From assembly GCA_032718475.1 (NCBI GenBank), contig JAUCBJ010002801.1, forward strand, positions 1-64,000: a DNA stretch of 64,000 nucleotides, given 5' to 3'. A model generated the notes under the pieces. The model did no database searches, was not told the DNA's origin, and saw nothing but the letters and a program-made list of their open reading frames with translations. The stretch comes from Nemertoderma westbladi (Eukaryota; Xenacoelomorpha; Nemertodermatida; Nemertodermatidae). Made by a program: the position numbers and the translations under genes. Below, piece after piece: positions 10,698-22,695 of the stretch. Position 1 is the first letter of the stretch. Every line of letters starts with the position of its first letter.

Positions 10698-11483
10698 AAC
10701 AGGTCATTTAACTTATCAGTATCGATTCTTCGAATAGGTTTATTTCGTAGTTTTCTGTTAGGACTTAAATCTGTTAACGATAGATTGACAGAAACTCGTT
10801 GATGTTTTGTATTCATCGTCAGTAGCACATTTATTGATGCGTGGTCCGTTAGCTTAGCGTCGGTAAACACAAGGTCGATACAGCTTTCCCCGTTCCAGCA
10901 GTGGTACGTAGGTGTATCGGGATCATTAAGGCAGTTTAGTCCTGCACCAAGCAAGCCGCAGCTTAGCAGGTCCCCGCGGTTGTGATTTTTATCCAATCTG
11001 CAATTAAAATCTCCAGCAAGTAGGATTGGGTTGTTACTTTTCAGGTGGATCAGGTTTATTGTAGATATTAGTTCTATAAGGATGTCAGCAACATCAGTCG
11101 CTGGTATAAAGTATCCAGCAACAATCACCAATTCATTGGTGCTAATTGCAAGTAAATTTTCACTTTTATAAACAACAGTTTGGGATGTGTGGAGTCTAGC
11201 ATTTAACGCCACAGATACACTGTATGTCACCTTTAGGGCGGCCTAAGTCTCCCTTGGAACATGGTATGTTGTGGCAGGTGAAACCAGGTATCATTAAATC
11301 CGTTACCATAGTCTCACTGAGGAGGAGCAAGTCCGTGGTCTCGAAAGTAGTATCAAGGGTGGTTTCCATGGTAGATTTAATACCCTCAACATTCCAGAGT
11401 ATCGCATTCAACTGGTGTGAGTTCCCATTATTCTCCGATTGCGGTGTGCTGGCAACCATTGTGAATGGTAGTTCCGCAAGCAA
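10688..11483 (-). pseudogene. LINE 2 AP-endonuclease domain
   Basis: Two minus frames (11483-11196 and 11230-10688), separated by a frameshift, give one APE domain. It begins AILWNVEGIKS and LLLLSET and includes LAGDFNCRLDK (GDFN box). It also has the SCIDLVFTDAKLTDHASI segment, corresponding to the usual IDxxxxS followed by SDH; here the final box reads TDH. The enzyme would nick the target strand. It is inactive here because of the frame break. Confidence 0.7.
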
Positions 11484-11917
11484 ACCTATGTTGCATGCAG
11501 ATTGGAAGCGAGAGCATACTGTAGTTTCTGGTGACGTAACAGACTTCCAGCATAGCGGTATGGTTTAGAGCAGCCCGTACATCTTAAAGTGGGTGTTGGA
11601 GATGTGCGCTTACATTGCGGATGAGTCGTATTGTTTGCGCGGTTGGGTTGTCACAAGTTCCCGGTGTCCATACAGTTGCCGGCCCCGGTTGGTGGTACAT
11701 CAAGCGCTACCCCTTGTCCTTGTGTTATCCCCCGGTGCAGCACCTTATGCGGTCTAAGATTGGGTGCAGCGCGCTCAGCATCGTTCAATCGATAGTTCCG
11801 GATAACAACGCCATTTGGCCAGTTCTCTGGATTCATTACGTTTTCTCTATCCCCCTGATTGCAGGTTATATGGAATGATCGAGTTGGGTTATCGGTGTCA
11901 TAGAGGGTGGATTGAGG

Positions 11918-12124
11918 TCATGGAGTTACATCAAGGCAAGGTAACTGCTCTCGTCCAACATAGCTTTTAATATCGTCCCGTGTGACCCTTTCTTTAAATC
12001 GACCCACATATACATGGGCGAGTTGAGTTTCTTTGCGTATTTGAGACGGAGCCGCATCTAGGCCAGTTTCCGCCTTTTTTCCGACTACCGGAGCAGCCCG
12101 ATTGTACCTCCGTCGCTTTGTCAT
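11918..12124 (-). pseudogene. LINE 2 ORF1 C-terminal fragment
   Basis: The 68-residue frame begins with a basic segment (MTKRRRYN) and continues as AHVYVGRFKERVTRDDIKSYV. This has the beta-alpha pattern of the RRM-like domain often found at the end of LINE ORF1 proteins. A similar short motif occurs near the end of the long ORF1 of the LINE at 23846-31454. It lies just inside the boundary with copy C. Confidence 0.5.
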
Positions 12125-12147
12125 CGTGTGCCAGTTCTCGTTGCCAG

Positions 12148-13390
12148 TGTTCGCGCTTTTAAGACCTTTGGCAGTTTAACCCGCCAAATCTATATGTCTT
12201 CTAGGTTATAAATCTACTCCAGCCTATGACAAGTATTGAACACCTATAATAATTCTAACATTAGCCAAAGCCAGTCTGTGCGCGACCATTCACCCGCTGG
12301 ATATACCCGGGAGACTGGATTTGGATGCTTTAATTTGATTGCGGTGCAGGCCTACCGTACTATTCGATTGATCGTTAATATATAATCTCTGACGAATATT
12401 ATTCACTTTCGGGAAATATTAGCAGTTCCTTTAGGACGTGGCGCTCTATCTATTTAAACAGAGCTATGACTTACACTATACACAACAGTATGTCTTATAG
12501 ATCACCAAAGTGCATTCTTTAGGAAATGCTTTGTTACTCGGTCAAGCACACACAGACTATTGCATACAACTGCACACTGAATTGCCGACATTCACTGATT
12601 TTAATCATATATAAAGAGAATAACAACCGACATTTGTAGGGCCTATTAAGTAGCATTGAACTCACTACAAACCACGATAATGTATGTCGCAAATTGTTAT
12701 ATGTAACCGGTCTCTCTAACCTTAGTGTATCAAGAAGATTGGGTTTTCGGATTGTTCAATATTCTTCCCAATAATAATATGTAAACGAACGATACAATTA
12801 ACAACACAGTAAATAGCAGTAAATAATGCGGCGAAAAGCAGTTTACGTCAGGGTGAGCTTTTACAGATGCCGAGTTGACCAAGTTAACCGAGACCGAGAC
12901 CGAGACCGAGTTAACAGTTTGATGATCTTATAATTAAAGACGCTCTAATGTCAGAAAACATTCCCCGGCCGGTGTTCTAGGCGTGGGGGAAACATCAGTA
13001 CTGAATCCTGTAATTCTGCTGTACAGCTTTTACACAAAGAGGGAATCTCTGATTGGTCGAATGGCCAAAGGCTCCACGTGGACACAGCTGATAGATGTCG
13101 TCATTTTGAGCTGAGCAGAACAAAGAACCAAGGCAAGGCTCCGGGCAAGCTACACGTGTAAAGCTCAGCCGTTAGCTGTCGTCATAGTAACGACACTGTT
13201 TCAAGAGGATCTAGGGCGTTGCGTCATAGAATTGCTACTTATGTCCTCTAAAGTACACATACAGAAGAAATAGCTTTTATGTCCCCTAAAAACACCGGTA
13301 CAGCAATGACACGGCCTTTTATGCCTGCTAAACCAACTACAGAGTACTTTACGGGGAAAATAACCGGGCAATTCTGCAAAAGCTTTTACA
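12148..13390 (-). repeat. 3' LTR of copy C, 1243 bp
   Basis: On the minus strand it starts TGTAAAAGCTTTTGC and ends GCGCGAACA, giving TG...CA termini. It contains a CCAATCAGA box in U3, a short GAGACC hexamer run near 12890-12912, and the CCAGTCT/AGACTGG stem near its 3' end (12271-12318). Apart from its outer end it is almost identical to 22696-23845 and diverges clearly from the LTRs of copies A and B. Confidence 0.9.
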
Positions 13391-13697
13391 CCGCTCCCAG
13401 AAAATGGGATTTTAGTCTATAAAATATACAAATCACAGTTTCTAAAATATAAAGATACTCTAAACAGTTAGTTTTTCTTGCGCGGACGGCGTTTACGCAG
13501 TTTCTTGAGACTAGCAAGAGTCCTTTTCTCTTTGGGGCGAGCCACTTTACTAGGAGGGCTATAACTCCTGGGTGAAGGGTGCAATACAATTGCATCAGAA
13601 GTATTGGATTTAGTGTTACGATCAGTGTCTCGTCCATTTCGATCTGCTTCTCCTCGAGCTGATTTTCCTCCGCTTGTCGTTGGACACGCTCGTCCAA
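13386..13697 (-). pseudogene. Copy C ORF3 terminal remnant with basic tail
   Basis: This stretch joins the ORF3 segment QAEENQLEE, which in copy A lies at about 45330-45360, directly to a tail absent from copy A. In a second frame the tail reads DAIVLHPSPRSYSPP followed by a strongly basic end (KKLRKRRPRKK) and a stop at about 13466. Copy B has the same junction. The basic tail resembles a nuclear-localisation or nucleic-acid-binding segment. The protein's role is unknown. Confidence 0.6.
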
Positions 13698-14033
13698 AAC
13701 TCTCGCAGAGAATAGGGTTGTCTAAGCTCGATATCTTCTTAGAGATTCAAGATTTCCCAATCGAACTGAGATAAAGCCAATTCGTTTACCGCTTGGACTT
13801 GCTGTTATAACTTACGTTTATCTGAACAAATGCAGGTTTCCTTTCTGATCTTTGTAGAATAGCGTTTAACTCGTTTCGTACAACGCTCTCCTTCACTTTG
13901 GTGAAGGGTTGTATCGCGTTAAACTGGGACGACCATAAGGTTGGATGGTGATATTAGGTTTCCGCGTCCCAATCCGGCTAGGTAAGATGGGCGGCTAGCT
14001 AGAAATCACTGTCGGAGTGTTACCGATTAATTG

Positions 14034-14750
14034 TTAGGGTAGCAATAGATCTTTGAACAGTGAATACAGCTCGTGAGGATCCGGGATATCATCAGAATCG
14101 AAAGTCTGAGGTCTAATCAAGGAACGAGGTGGTCTGACCGAGTATTCCGGAACTATGATCGTAGGTTTACTCAAGGATCGTCTGAGTCGAGCGAGTGTAG
14201 GTGATATGTCGAACAAGTTTCGGTTTCCGTGGATGTTTATGTCTTTCCGTTTATTAGTTGGGTCTAGGGCATTTATCGTAATAATACCAAAGACGCACGT
14301 CTGGTAGGGGAAACGCGGATGATATTTATTTGTTGTTACAATGCTTCTATCAAGAATTCCAAATATACGTTAGAGTTACCGCGTCCATTTGTCTCTCTAA
14401 TGTCTTTTCTTTCTAGTCGATTTCGAATAGAATTTTCGCATTCGAATTTCAGTTTATCGTTCCGACTCCGCTGGGTAGGATATATGTTCGACATAGTCCG
14501 TATCGTGTGAATCGATAGAATGGCCAATGGTTAAGAAGTCCATATACGTACTATTACGATGCGTGTAGCGAGCGGTGAATTTTCCATAGTCCAATTCACG
14601 CGTAAGTTGCTTCGAGGAAATCGTCGGTTCGATATAACGACCATCGTCCTCCGTAGTAGTTGGACTAGCGTCGCCGCGTATCAAACTATCAACAAACACT
14701 TGTAAAGGTAGAGTATATCGCTCCCCGATACCAAGACCATCTTCTATCAA
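14034..14750 (-). pseudogene. Copy C ORF3 N-terminal remnants
   Basis: Frames 14750-14454 (starting MIEDGLGIGERYTLPLQ) and 14216-14034 match the start and middle of ORF3 in copy A (44008-44330 and about 44785-44965) with substitutions, stops and deletions between them. The order is kept, so ORF3 belongs to the element family and is not a chance neighbour of A. No known domain is recognised. Confidence 0.7.
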
Positions 14751-15584
14751 CTCCGTTATATCTGCTATATATGAGTTTATTAATATTATAATGAGCTTAT
14801 AATTAGGCTAGCGAGCGTCGCTGCCTACCCCAATCAGCCCCCGGACAGTGTACGATCCTCAGCGCAAATGTATCGTCGTCGCTGTGTTTTCCGCCAACGT
14901 GTAGCTACACAACGACAACGACACTAGCACGAGTCACTCCACTGTCCGTCCCAAAGGCTTAGATACACTTCAGGTTCTTACTGGAGAGTTAGGGTTACTT
15001 TCACAATTGCGACTCGCTACTGTAAACACACCTTAGTAGTAACATTCGCCTATAAACTCACAAATTCCACACACACAACTGTCACAAATTACACACACTC
15101 GGGCCATTTGTCCGTTAGTCAGTGCCTTCCAGAATGCCACGTTATTATTATGTATCCTTGGATACTAGCAGTGCGCTATTTATTTCTTACTATGCAATGG
15201 GGCAAGCTTTCTATTGTTCTTTTTAACTTGCTTCTAATTCTAGCGTGGGTGTTACTATGGTGACATTATGGAAAGCTAGCGGTAGAATTAGGGTAATTCC
15301 AATGCATACAGATCTGGGATGCTATTTAATAGTAATTCTTTAATGGTCCAATATCTCGTTTATATATGATTTTATAAATTTTATCGGCTATTGACTCATA
15401 CATGGGAGATTCTCACACTCTAACACACTTAATAGGATGAATCTCCACTCCCGTGATCTATTAATTAATGGGATTTTGGGAATGTTATAAATTGCACAGA
15501 ATGACAATTTATTAAATTCATTAAAATATGAATTCAAATTTATTCCCTGAAATTTTATTATTTGATAGTGCAATTGACACAATT

Positions 15585-15865
15585 TGATTCCAGAGCAGGT
15601 CTGGGGACATAGGATCCTTAATTCTATGAAAATTGTCTTTTAAGAGTATCGGTAACTGCTACGATATCTTAATCGACTAGAATTGTTAAAGGATCTGAAT
15701 TTTACAGATTTTGATTTATAGATTTATAAATATTAAATAATTAATATTTGAGATGGGCACCAATTTATTCCAGAACTTGTCTGGGGACGTTAACCACTGA
15801 TTCTAGAATTTGTCTTTCAAGTATATCGGTGGGTGCCGCGATATCTTAATCGACTAGAATTACAG
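15585..15865 (-). other. Duplicated hairpin domain, copy C
   Basis: Two related units of roughly 110 bp, each containing a CGATATCTTAATCG-type segment and a CCAGA-loop-TCTGG hairpin, lie in the non-coding tract between pol and ORF3. The same pair occurs in copies A and B. The stem arms are unchanged while loop bases differ, which suggests selection on structure. Confidence 0.55.
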
Positions 15866-16409
15866 ATGGTCAAAAGGTTTAACAGATTTATTTGCGTTTC
15901 ACGCTACTGTTAGAGGGACATCACGCTACTATATGTATTATTATATATGGTATGAGAGCAATATCGCACGAAGCAATGTCAGTGTGAAGAGGCAAGTCGT
16001 TTCCAAGGTCTACCCAGAGCTTGGTTTAGCCGAGACACGAGGATCTGAACTTTGCATTCCTAATACTCTGCCTACCAATAATACTTGAATGTAGTAGTGG
16101 CTTTATTGTACTTTAATAAGTACGGACATTTCATCTTACTGTAGTCACGTATTTATAATATGATACGGACAGTAAGGAAAGAGAAAAAATAATTATTTCT
16201 CGCCGTCGCACTAAATATATATTATAAGTAATTACGTACGTAATAAACACTAATATATTGCACTAATCTACTAAATAATCACTAAAATAACATTCTACTA
16301 AATAAAATTAAAGAAAACGATTATAATAAAATTACATAATAATACATACATAAATATAAAATAAAAACAAATATAAAATGATATAGTCACACGCCCACTC
16401 CATATGTTA

Positions 16410-17006
16410 TTACGTTATGGAGTCCCTAGATATTTGTCGGATTAGGGAAGTGGTCGTAGGAAGAGTATCTTGCCTTCCATAGTTTCCGGACAGTTTTCGG
16501 TCTCTTTCCAGTAAACATAAAAGACCAGCTGGGCGATTGAGTTGTTGTGTTACTTTCTCCGCTCCCTTGGCCTGTCTAATCCCCGCCGTGGTAAGATGAG
16601 GAGGCCATTCTTCTTCTTCTTTACTTAAGAAGTCGGATCCACCTAACCAGCCTGGAGTATCTATCAGTTCTTGAGGAGTTGCTCCTCTGGAAGCAATGTC
16701 GGCTGGATTAATCGTCCCAAGGCAATGTCTCCATTGATCTATAGTGGAGTTAATATCGTCATTATCTGAGGAGTATGGTGTTCCCTCAGTTGGGTCGTCC
16801 ACCTCACTGCTCTCCACTTCCCATTCCTTTACTTGGTATACCTGTTCTTGAGGTAATCTCTCTTTGAGAGTTCTACGGGAAGGGCCAGTGAAGTACCAAC
16901 CTACTCTAGTTCTTACCGCATAGGTTTGTAGTGGCTGTGGTTGATCAGGCCGTTTCTCCAATGTCTCTAGCGCCTCATGCGCGTTTTGGCCGATGAGTAT
17001 TTGCAC
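16410..17006 (-). pseudogene. Copy C pol remnant
   Basis: This frame continues pol after a small TA insertion near 17100 that shifts the frame out of gag-protease. It covers the post-protease segment (LIGQNAHEALETLEK) and then jumps, at the junction SDNDDIN/DQWRHC, to the end of RNase H (ADIASRGATPQEL). It jumps again from QAKGAEKV to the pol C-terminus (LLCLLERDR). RT and integrase are therefore missing. The first junction is identical in position to that of copy B; the second is private to C. Confidence 0.85.
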
Positions 17007-17104
17007 TCCAGGATAATCTGTGTGGAATCGAGGTATCTTAAGCTGCTGGATGCTCTCGTCCTCGTCCCAGTTATAAGGTTCTACTTGGGTAGTAGCGAAG
17101 TTCT

Positions 17105-20100
17105 TTATATAGCCACCATTTTTACTGACCTTATACTTTGTTCTCCTAATTTATCCTGGGGGGTGGACAACACACCTACATAGTAATCTGCCGTTATGGT
17201 AGATTTCACCTGCATAATTCCTGACATATTCAACTTAGTTCGGAATTTGGGTTGTCCAGCAAAGATGTCTTCAGCTAGTTCTTGATCGATGAATGTTCCT
17301 GTGCTGCCGGAGTCAAGGAGGGCTTTCACTATGTAACCTTTGTTAGGACCGTGAACTCTTACCTGCACTACAGGAAATTCTCTGATTCCTACGTTGGAAG
17401 TTGGAGGTTTCCAAGATGGTTGTCTGTCAAAGGTAGTTGGGGGGAACTCATTGTCGGTGTCCTTTTCATACGTAAGTGCTCGATACACTGCGGTATTTAT
17501 TAGGTAACAGGATTCGTTGGCGTCGGAGAATTCGTCCGTATAGAATCCTTCCATCTCAGATTCTTGATCAGTGTCATTTACATCACTGAATTGGACATGT
17601 AGTTCGGGCTCACTTACCTGACTCGGGTTGTTTCGTTCGAATTCACTGTGTAACAAGATGTGATGTTTTGCACCGCACTTTGCACACCTTACGTCGGAGT
17701 AACAGGTTCGCCATTGGTGTCCTTGTCTGAGGCAATTATAGCATAACCGCTTATCCCACATGACTTCACGTCTGTCTACCAGGGATTTCTTTAGGAATTC
17801 AGCACACACACTCAAACGGTGGGGCCCGTCGCACAGCGCACATTTTGGTTTGATGTTACTCACTTTACCTTGGGTAACGTTATGCACTCTCGTTCTTTCT
17901 TCGGGCTTTCTTCCGTGAATTCTCTTAGGAGACGTAGGAGGAGTTGTTGTTACCTGTTCTCTCCTGTCACTGGTTCGAGACTTATATTTACTTACGTCTT
18001 TATAGGTCTTGTTGTCATAGTAGGATTTTGCTGTGTCTTTCCCGCTGTCCTCTTCCTGAGAGACTTGGCTTTCGCCGTCGTCAGTATAACACACTGGTGT
18101 TACCCTTCTCCTAGAAACGGGTTTCTCACTTACCTTATTTTCCGATATTTTCTCTCTGGACTGCTTTATGAGTTGTAATTTTACTTCACTATCTAAGAAG
18201 GACATGAGATCAGCCATGGTAGGGTCTCGTTGTTGTTGTTCCATCATATATAACACTTTCTTGTCCCAGCGTGTACCTACTCCACCCTTTGGTAAAGTAG
18301 ATGCTAAGGCTCCTACAACCATAGAGTTCTGGTATTCATGAGACTTACCTAACCAATCTAGTTGTCTACAGATCTCCTGAATCTCATCGGAAAATTCTAT
18401 AATCCCGCTGCTAAGAAACTTTCGGGGCGCCATTAATTTCGCATATAAATACCTAGCTATGTTAGTCCTATTACCATACCTGATGTTTAATGTATCCCAA
18501 ACTTGTCTTAATCCATCTGGATGTCCAATAAACTTTAACGCCATTAACTTGGGAGGTCCTTCCAAGCACTTGATGAGGAATCTAAGTTTCTCTCCGTTAG
18601 ATAGTACAGAGTTCTGTATGCTATCTTTGTAATATTCATTGAAAGGTAACCATTTCATCTCATCTCCATTGAATTTGACGATTTCTCCCACTTTGACCGC
18701 TTGGCGGGCTTCTGTTCTAGCCATCTGACGCGTAAAGCTTTCTTGGGCCATCGTGTTATTTAATATCGAATTATCGGTATATAAATTTCTCGGATTATTA
18801 TCAGGTCTATAGGGAATATCATTAACAACAGGTTTATAATCACCCTTAATAGGGTTTGCTATAGGAGTTTCTACTTCACTAGCAGTATAGATGCGTGTAG
18901 GCTCCACACCTTGCGCATGTAATACTTCAGACCTAACAGGTTGACACAATGTTACAGGGGGTATTGGTATACCCTTTTGTATATTGACTAATTTGTCGCG
19001 TTCCAGCGCGATGCTTTGCTGCACTTCTTGCAATTCTACCCTACTTTCCCTTACTGTTCCCTTGAGTTGGTGGACAGTCCCTTCTAAATCCCGGATCTGC
19101 TGTGAGGAACATTCTCGGTGCTCTCTCAGCTGCCCGAGCAAGAGACCCATCTCCCGCCGTCCCTCATCAACCCACTCGACCGCCGAAGCGGGAGTCGCCA
19201 ACGTAGTAGCGGGCCGACGTGAGACGACGGGAGACAAATCTTGGATTTCTCTCTCAGCGTCAAGAACCGGGACATTCTCTGGGACTGCTCCACCGGGTGC
19301 AAACAGTTTCGTACTGTGTAAAGGGAATTTGGTTGTAGGTTCGGGGAGTACAGGGGCCTCTCTCACCGAAGGGGTGTTTTCGAGAACAGGCTTAACTATT
19401 TCAGGCTCATCTACTATCGTAGGGAGTCTTTTGACCTTAATAATTTGGTCTGTGGGTTCTGTACTACCTAAGTCTGTGCTAGCTAGTTGTCTTCTAACAG
19501 CTGGGGGCAAATCAGGCAATTTTTGACGGTGAGATGTTTTTCTACGCCTGCTTAGACGAGATCTATTTCCTCCGCCTTCAGGATCGGTGGTCTCGCCTTC
19601 CTCCGATGATGTGTATTCTTGGCGCTTGGGAGTAGATCGACTCATCATCTGCATTTGACTAGCAGTTAACTGTTTATTTATGCAGTCTTGCGTCTCTTGA
19701 AGATTTTCCAACTTCAGTTGGGTGGTCTCTTCAGACGCTCTCTGTTCTGCTTCTGCCAATGCTATTGCTGCTGCTGCTTTTGCTGCTTCCACTGCCGCTG
19801 CCGCTTTTGCCGCTGCTAATGCCTTTCTGTCCTCTATCGCTTTTTTCTTTACTTGTTCTTCTTGGACTCTAGCGAGGCGGAGTTTTTCATCAAATTTAGC
19901 TTGGTTTGCAGCTAACATTTCCGCATCGATTGCGTCTAACACAAGCTTGGTTCCTTCACTATTAGGGCGAAGTCCAGACAGTCGTCTCCTCAACTCTTCG
20001 TCTCCTAGGAATCGCTGATAGTCTGACAGATAGATGTCAATGGCGTCTCTAGTTCGCGGCTTCTCTGCTGCTGTTAATTCGCTTTCCACTTCGCTTTCCA

Positions 20101-20515
20101 CTTGAGAAGAAGTGGCGTCGGTTGATTCTTCATAGGTTGGCCGCTCATCATAAACCGTATCCGCCATCTTCGCTCCGCGTTCGGGCGTCCGCTCAACAGT
20201 ATCCGAACTACTGGAGCTATTGGGCCGCTGAGAACTAGGTTCTTGGCTAGGAGGTTGCTGCTGTTTGATAGCTGCTTCTTGATCCCGCTTGACTTGGGCC
20301 CGAGTGCCTATGGCAGACCAACGGCGCTTCACTAACTTCGCAAATTGCGAAATCGCTTCTACCAACCTAGGTTCTGACACAACCACTGCAGGGGTTGCCC
20401 TTCTTACAGTATGAGGTGTTTCAGACCTCGGTCTGGGATTCTCTACACTTTGATCTGAGAAACAGGTTGTTGTTTCTAGGAGACTATCTGACAGAGTTTG
20501 CCTTGTGTCAGCCAT
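17105..20515 (-). CDS. gag: BEL/Pao Gag-protease polyprotein, copy C
   Basis: An uninterrupted 1136-residue frame. The N-terminus is polar and Ser/Gln-rich. An Ala/Glu/Lys coiled coil lies at about residues 200-280. The Pao-type gag region (DUF1759-like, around ARTEARQAVKVGEIVKFNG) is near residue 600. Cys/His knuckles (CALCDGPHRLSVC, CYNCLRQGHQWRTC, CAKCGAKHH) lie at about 895-960. The aspartic protease box LLDSGSTGTFID is near residue 1060. Compared with copy B about 190 residues near residue 130 are deleted in frame. It ends at a 2-bp insertion near 17100. Gag would package element RNA; the open frame suggests it may still be made. Confidence 0.9.
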   Translation of the reverse strand: MADTRQTLSDSLLETTTCFSDQSVENPRPRSETPHTVRRATPAVVVSEPRLVEAISQFAKLVKRRWSAIGTRAQVKRDQEAAIKQQQPPSQEPSSQRPNSSSSSDTVERTPERGAKMADTVYDERPTYEESTDATSSQVESEVESELTAAEKPRTRDAIDIYLSDYQRFLGDEELRRRLSGLRPNSEGTKLVLDAIDAEMLAANQAKFDEKLRLARVQEEQVKKKAIEDRKALAAAKAAAAVEAAKAAAAIALAEAEQRASEETTQLKLENLQETQDCINKQLTASQMQMMSRSTPKRQEYTSSEEGETTDPEGGGNRSRLSRRRKTSHRQKLPDLPPAVRRQLASTDLGSTEPTDQIIKVKRLPTIVDEPEIVKPVLENTPSVREAPVLPEPTTKFPLHSTKLFAPGGAVPENVPVLDAEREIQDLSPVVSRRPATTLATPASAVEWVDEGRREMGLLLGQLREHRECSSQQIRDLEGTVHQLKGTVRESRVELQEVQQSIALERDKLVNIQKGIPIPPVTLCQPVRSEVLHAQGVEPTRIYTASEVETPIANPIKGDYKPVVNDIPYRPDNNPRNLYTDNSILNNTMAQESFTRQMARTEARQAVKVGEIVKFNGDEMKWLPFNEYYKDSIQNSVLSNGEKLRFLIKCLEGPPKLMALKFIGHPDGLRQVWDTLNIRYGNRTNIARYLYAKLMAPRKFLSSGIIEFSDEIQEICRQLDWLGKSHEYQNSMVVGALASTLPKGGVGTRWDKKVLYMMEQQQRDPTMADLMSFLDSEVKLQLIKQSREKISENKVSEKPVSRRRVTPVCYTDDGESQVSQEEDSGKDTAKSYYDNKTYKDVSKYKSRTSDRREQVTTTPPTSPKRIHGRKPEERTRVHNVTQGKVSNIKPKCALCDGPHRLSVCAEFLKKSLVDRREVMWDKRLCYNCLRQGHQWRTCYSDVRCAKCGAKHHILLHSEFERNNPSQVSEPELHVQFSDVNDTDQESEMEGFYTDEFSDANESCYLINTAVYRALTYEKDTDNEFPPTTFDRQPSWKPPTSNVGIREFPVVQVRVHGPNKGYIVKALLDSGSTGTFIDQELAEDIFAGQPKFRTKLNMSGIMQVKSTITADYYVGVLSTPQDKLGEQSIRSVKMVAI

Positions 20516-22695
20516 GTTTGATTGTACAGTTGAATGCCTGCTGCTATATTACAGCTAAAGCAAGTCTAGTAATTCAGTATCACTGTTAGCCTAATAATTA
20601 ATTACCGATACTGCTACTCAGTGTAGCGTGATATATATAATATATTAGAATACCGGTATGCTTATAGTAGATATATAAGTATTATTACAGACTAGATTTG
20701 TCACAGAATACCAGTATATAATTTTAGCACAAATATATATAAATATATAATAGGCCTATCGTGAATACCGGTATACAGCTGACACTTATAGTATATATAA
20801 GTATAATTATTACAGACTAGAATTAATTACAGAATACCGGAATGATTTCAGCCTAAATTTATAGAATAAATATAATAAGCCTATTGTAAATACCGGTATG
20901 TCAATTATTTTAAAAATAATTGAATTTCTGAATATTAGGGGTTACTTGGTTACTTTACTTACTTTATTACCGTTATTTGAGCAGCAGTCCAACTGATATT
21001 AAGACCTAAGTGTTGTATAACAGGCCTACTATTTTATTAATAGATTTAGTGGATTTATAGGTACCCGTATGAGGGGTTTTGTTACAATATTGAAATAGAT
21101 GTTATTATTTCTGGGAAGTAATCACTACACAAACGCTGTGCGCTCTCAGTGAAGTACTACTTATTGGACACTAAAACAAATAATTCTACTTCCTAAGTTA
21201 CTTATCTACGAATTACTTACAATACGGGTGAGATTAAATCTCTAATTAAACACAACAAAAATATTACGTACGAAATTTTAGGGTAATTTTACAGGGAACT
21301 ACAAACCAGCCTAACAGAGTGTTAGATTTTCTGGTTATTACAACGGACAGGATACTACGGTATTTGAAAATAATAAGTAGTAGTAAATACACTGTGTTGT
21401 CCAGATAGGAAAATACCACCGCCTGACGACCTATAGCCGTATCGCTATAGGTACTACGTTATGTATCACGGAGTGTCCCTACCTAGAAGTTAATTACCGC
21501 GGTCTACCAGAACCAACGTGCCTATTAACCACTTTACAACACAAATATACTGCCTACACACTAATTACCCTCGGAAAGCACTGTACACTAAACCCTAAAT
21601 TAGGTACAAGTACTTGTATAACAAATAATCAGTAGTTAAAAATACTTGAACAGCTAAAAGAACCACGGCATCTGCTGGAGTGACCGGTGCACAAAATCAC
21701 CAGTCTTTACCTACGCCAAGCAGCCCGTGTAGTACCGGGGTTAATTTAACTATAACGGTATGTGTAACAAGCACAATTACTGTAGGAATAAACTTAGGGA
21801 TATGAATGTTGCGAATAATCGCATAAACTCTGAATAATAAATATTACGCTACCTGTACAAACTACTCAAACAAATTACAAACCAAATGCTGGCAGACTAC
21901 CATCAAGCCTAAATAAATTACAGTATGTGCAGATTCCGAAATAGTTAGTTAGTATGCGTTCTAACCTAGTAGTACGACTTATTCTTTAGGTGGGGATTTA
22001 CCTTACAGCTCTGGCTGCCCCTACTTCCTAACCGTCACTTTATCGGACAGATACTCTACACACACTACAATCCCTTCAGACCCAACAACAGCCAGACAAC
22101 AATCTAGCCTATAAATTATCTGAATAAGAAATATTACGGTACCTGTACAGACTACACAAACAAAGTACAGACCAAACGCTGGCAGACTACTATCAAGCCC
22201 AAATAAACTACAGGACATGCAGACTCCGAAATGGTTAGGTAGTATGCATTCTAACCTAGTAGTACGACTTATTCTTTAGGTGGGGATTTACCTTACAGCT
22301 CTGGCTGCCCCTACTTCCTAACCGTTCTTTATCGGACATACACTCTACATGCACTGCAATCCGTTCAGACCCAACAACAGTCAGAACAACAGTTCAGCCT
22401 ACAAATTATCTGTACAATCTGAGCAGGGTTACACGCCTTCTGCTCAATATTAGCCTACTAGTAAATAAAACTGACAGAAATAAGTAAAAATCCCAATAAA
22501 AAACCAGGGCTGCAGTCCCCGATTTAATATCAAGACCTACCGGTATATAATTATCAAAATCGAATAATACTGCTGTACCTGTACTGTTGTAAGTACCGGT
22601 CCGGATGATCAGGCAGTCAGGCCTACTGGTTACCGGTCGACCGGTACTTTAGTCTTGATCGCTTACGCCGCAATCAAGATCCTACAAACTGTTAT
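20516..22695 (-). other. 5' untranslated leader of copy C
   Basis: Non-coding region between 5' LTR and gag start. It contains a 290-bp tandem duplication (about 21832-22121 and 22122-22411) and, next to gag, AT-rich repeats of 120-130 bp with ACCGGTAT words (about 20640-20910). No usual PBS is visible directly inside the LTR, where the minus strand reads ATAACAG. Confidence 0.75.

Larger units (their letters stand above)
9683..12124 (-). mobile_element. APE-type LINE 2, 3'-truncated
   Basis: Minus-strand fragments run from the end of an ORF1 (12124-11918), through endonuclease (11483-10688) and a linker (10697-10278), to the N-terminal part of RT (10057-9683). Element sequence stops in the RT palm near 9683, so the catalytic YADD region and 3' end are missing. 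Loss of the 3' rather than the 5' end implies a later deletion, not aborted target-primed synthesis. The copy abuts the LTR of copy C at 12148. Confidence 0.8.

Noticed and set aside
15388-15582. 64-residue minus frame in copy C
   Set aside because: It lies in the conserved non-coding tract and is not conserved as a frame in A or B.
17819-20018. Plus-strand open frames antisense to copy C gag
   Set aside because: Same reason: mirror frames of gag, including a Ser/Ala-rich one that reflects the coiled-coil repeat.
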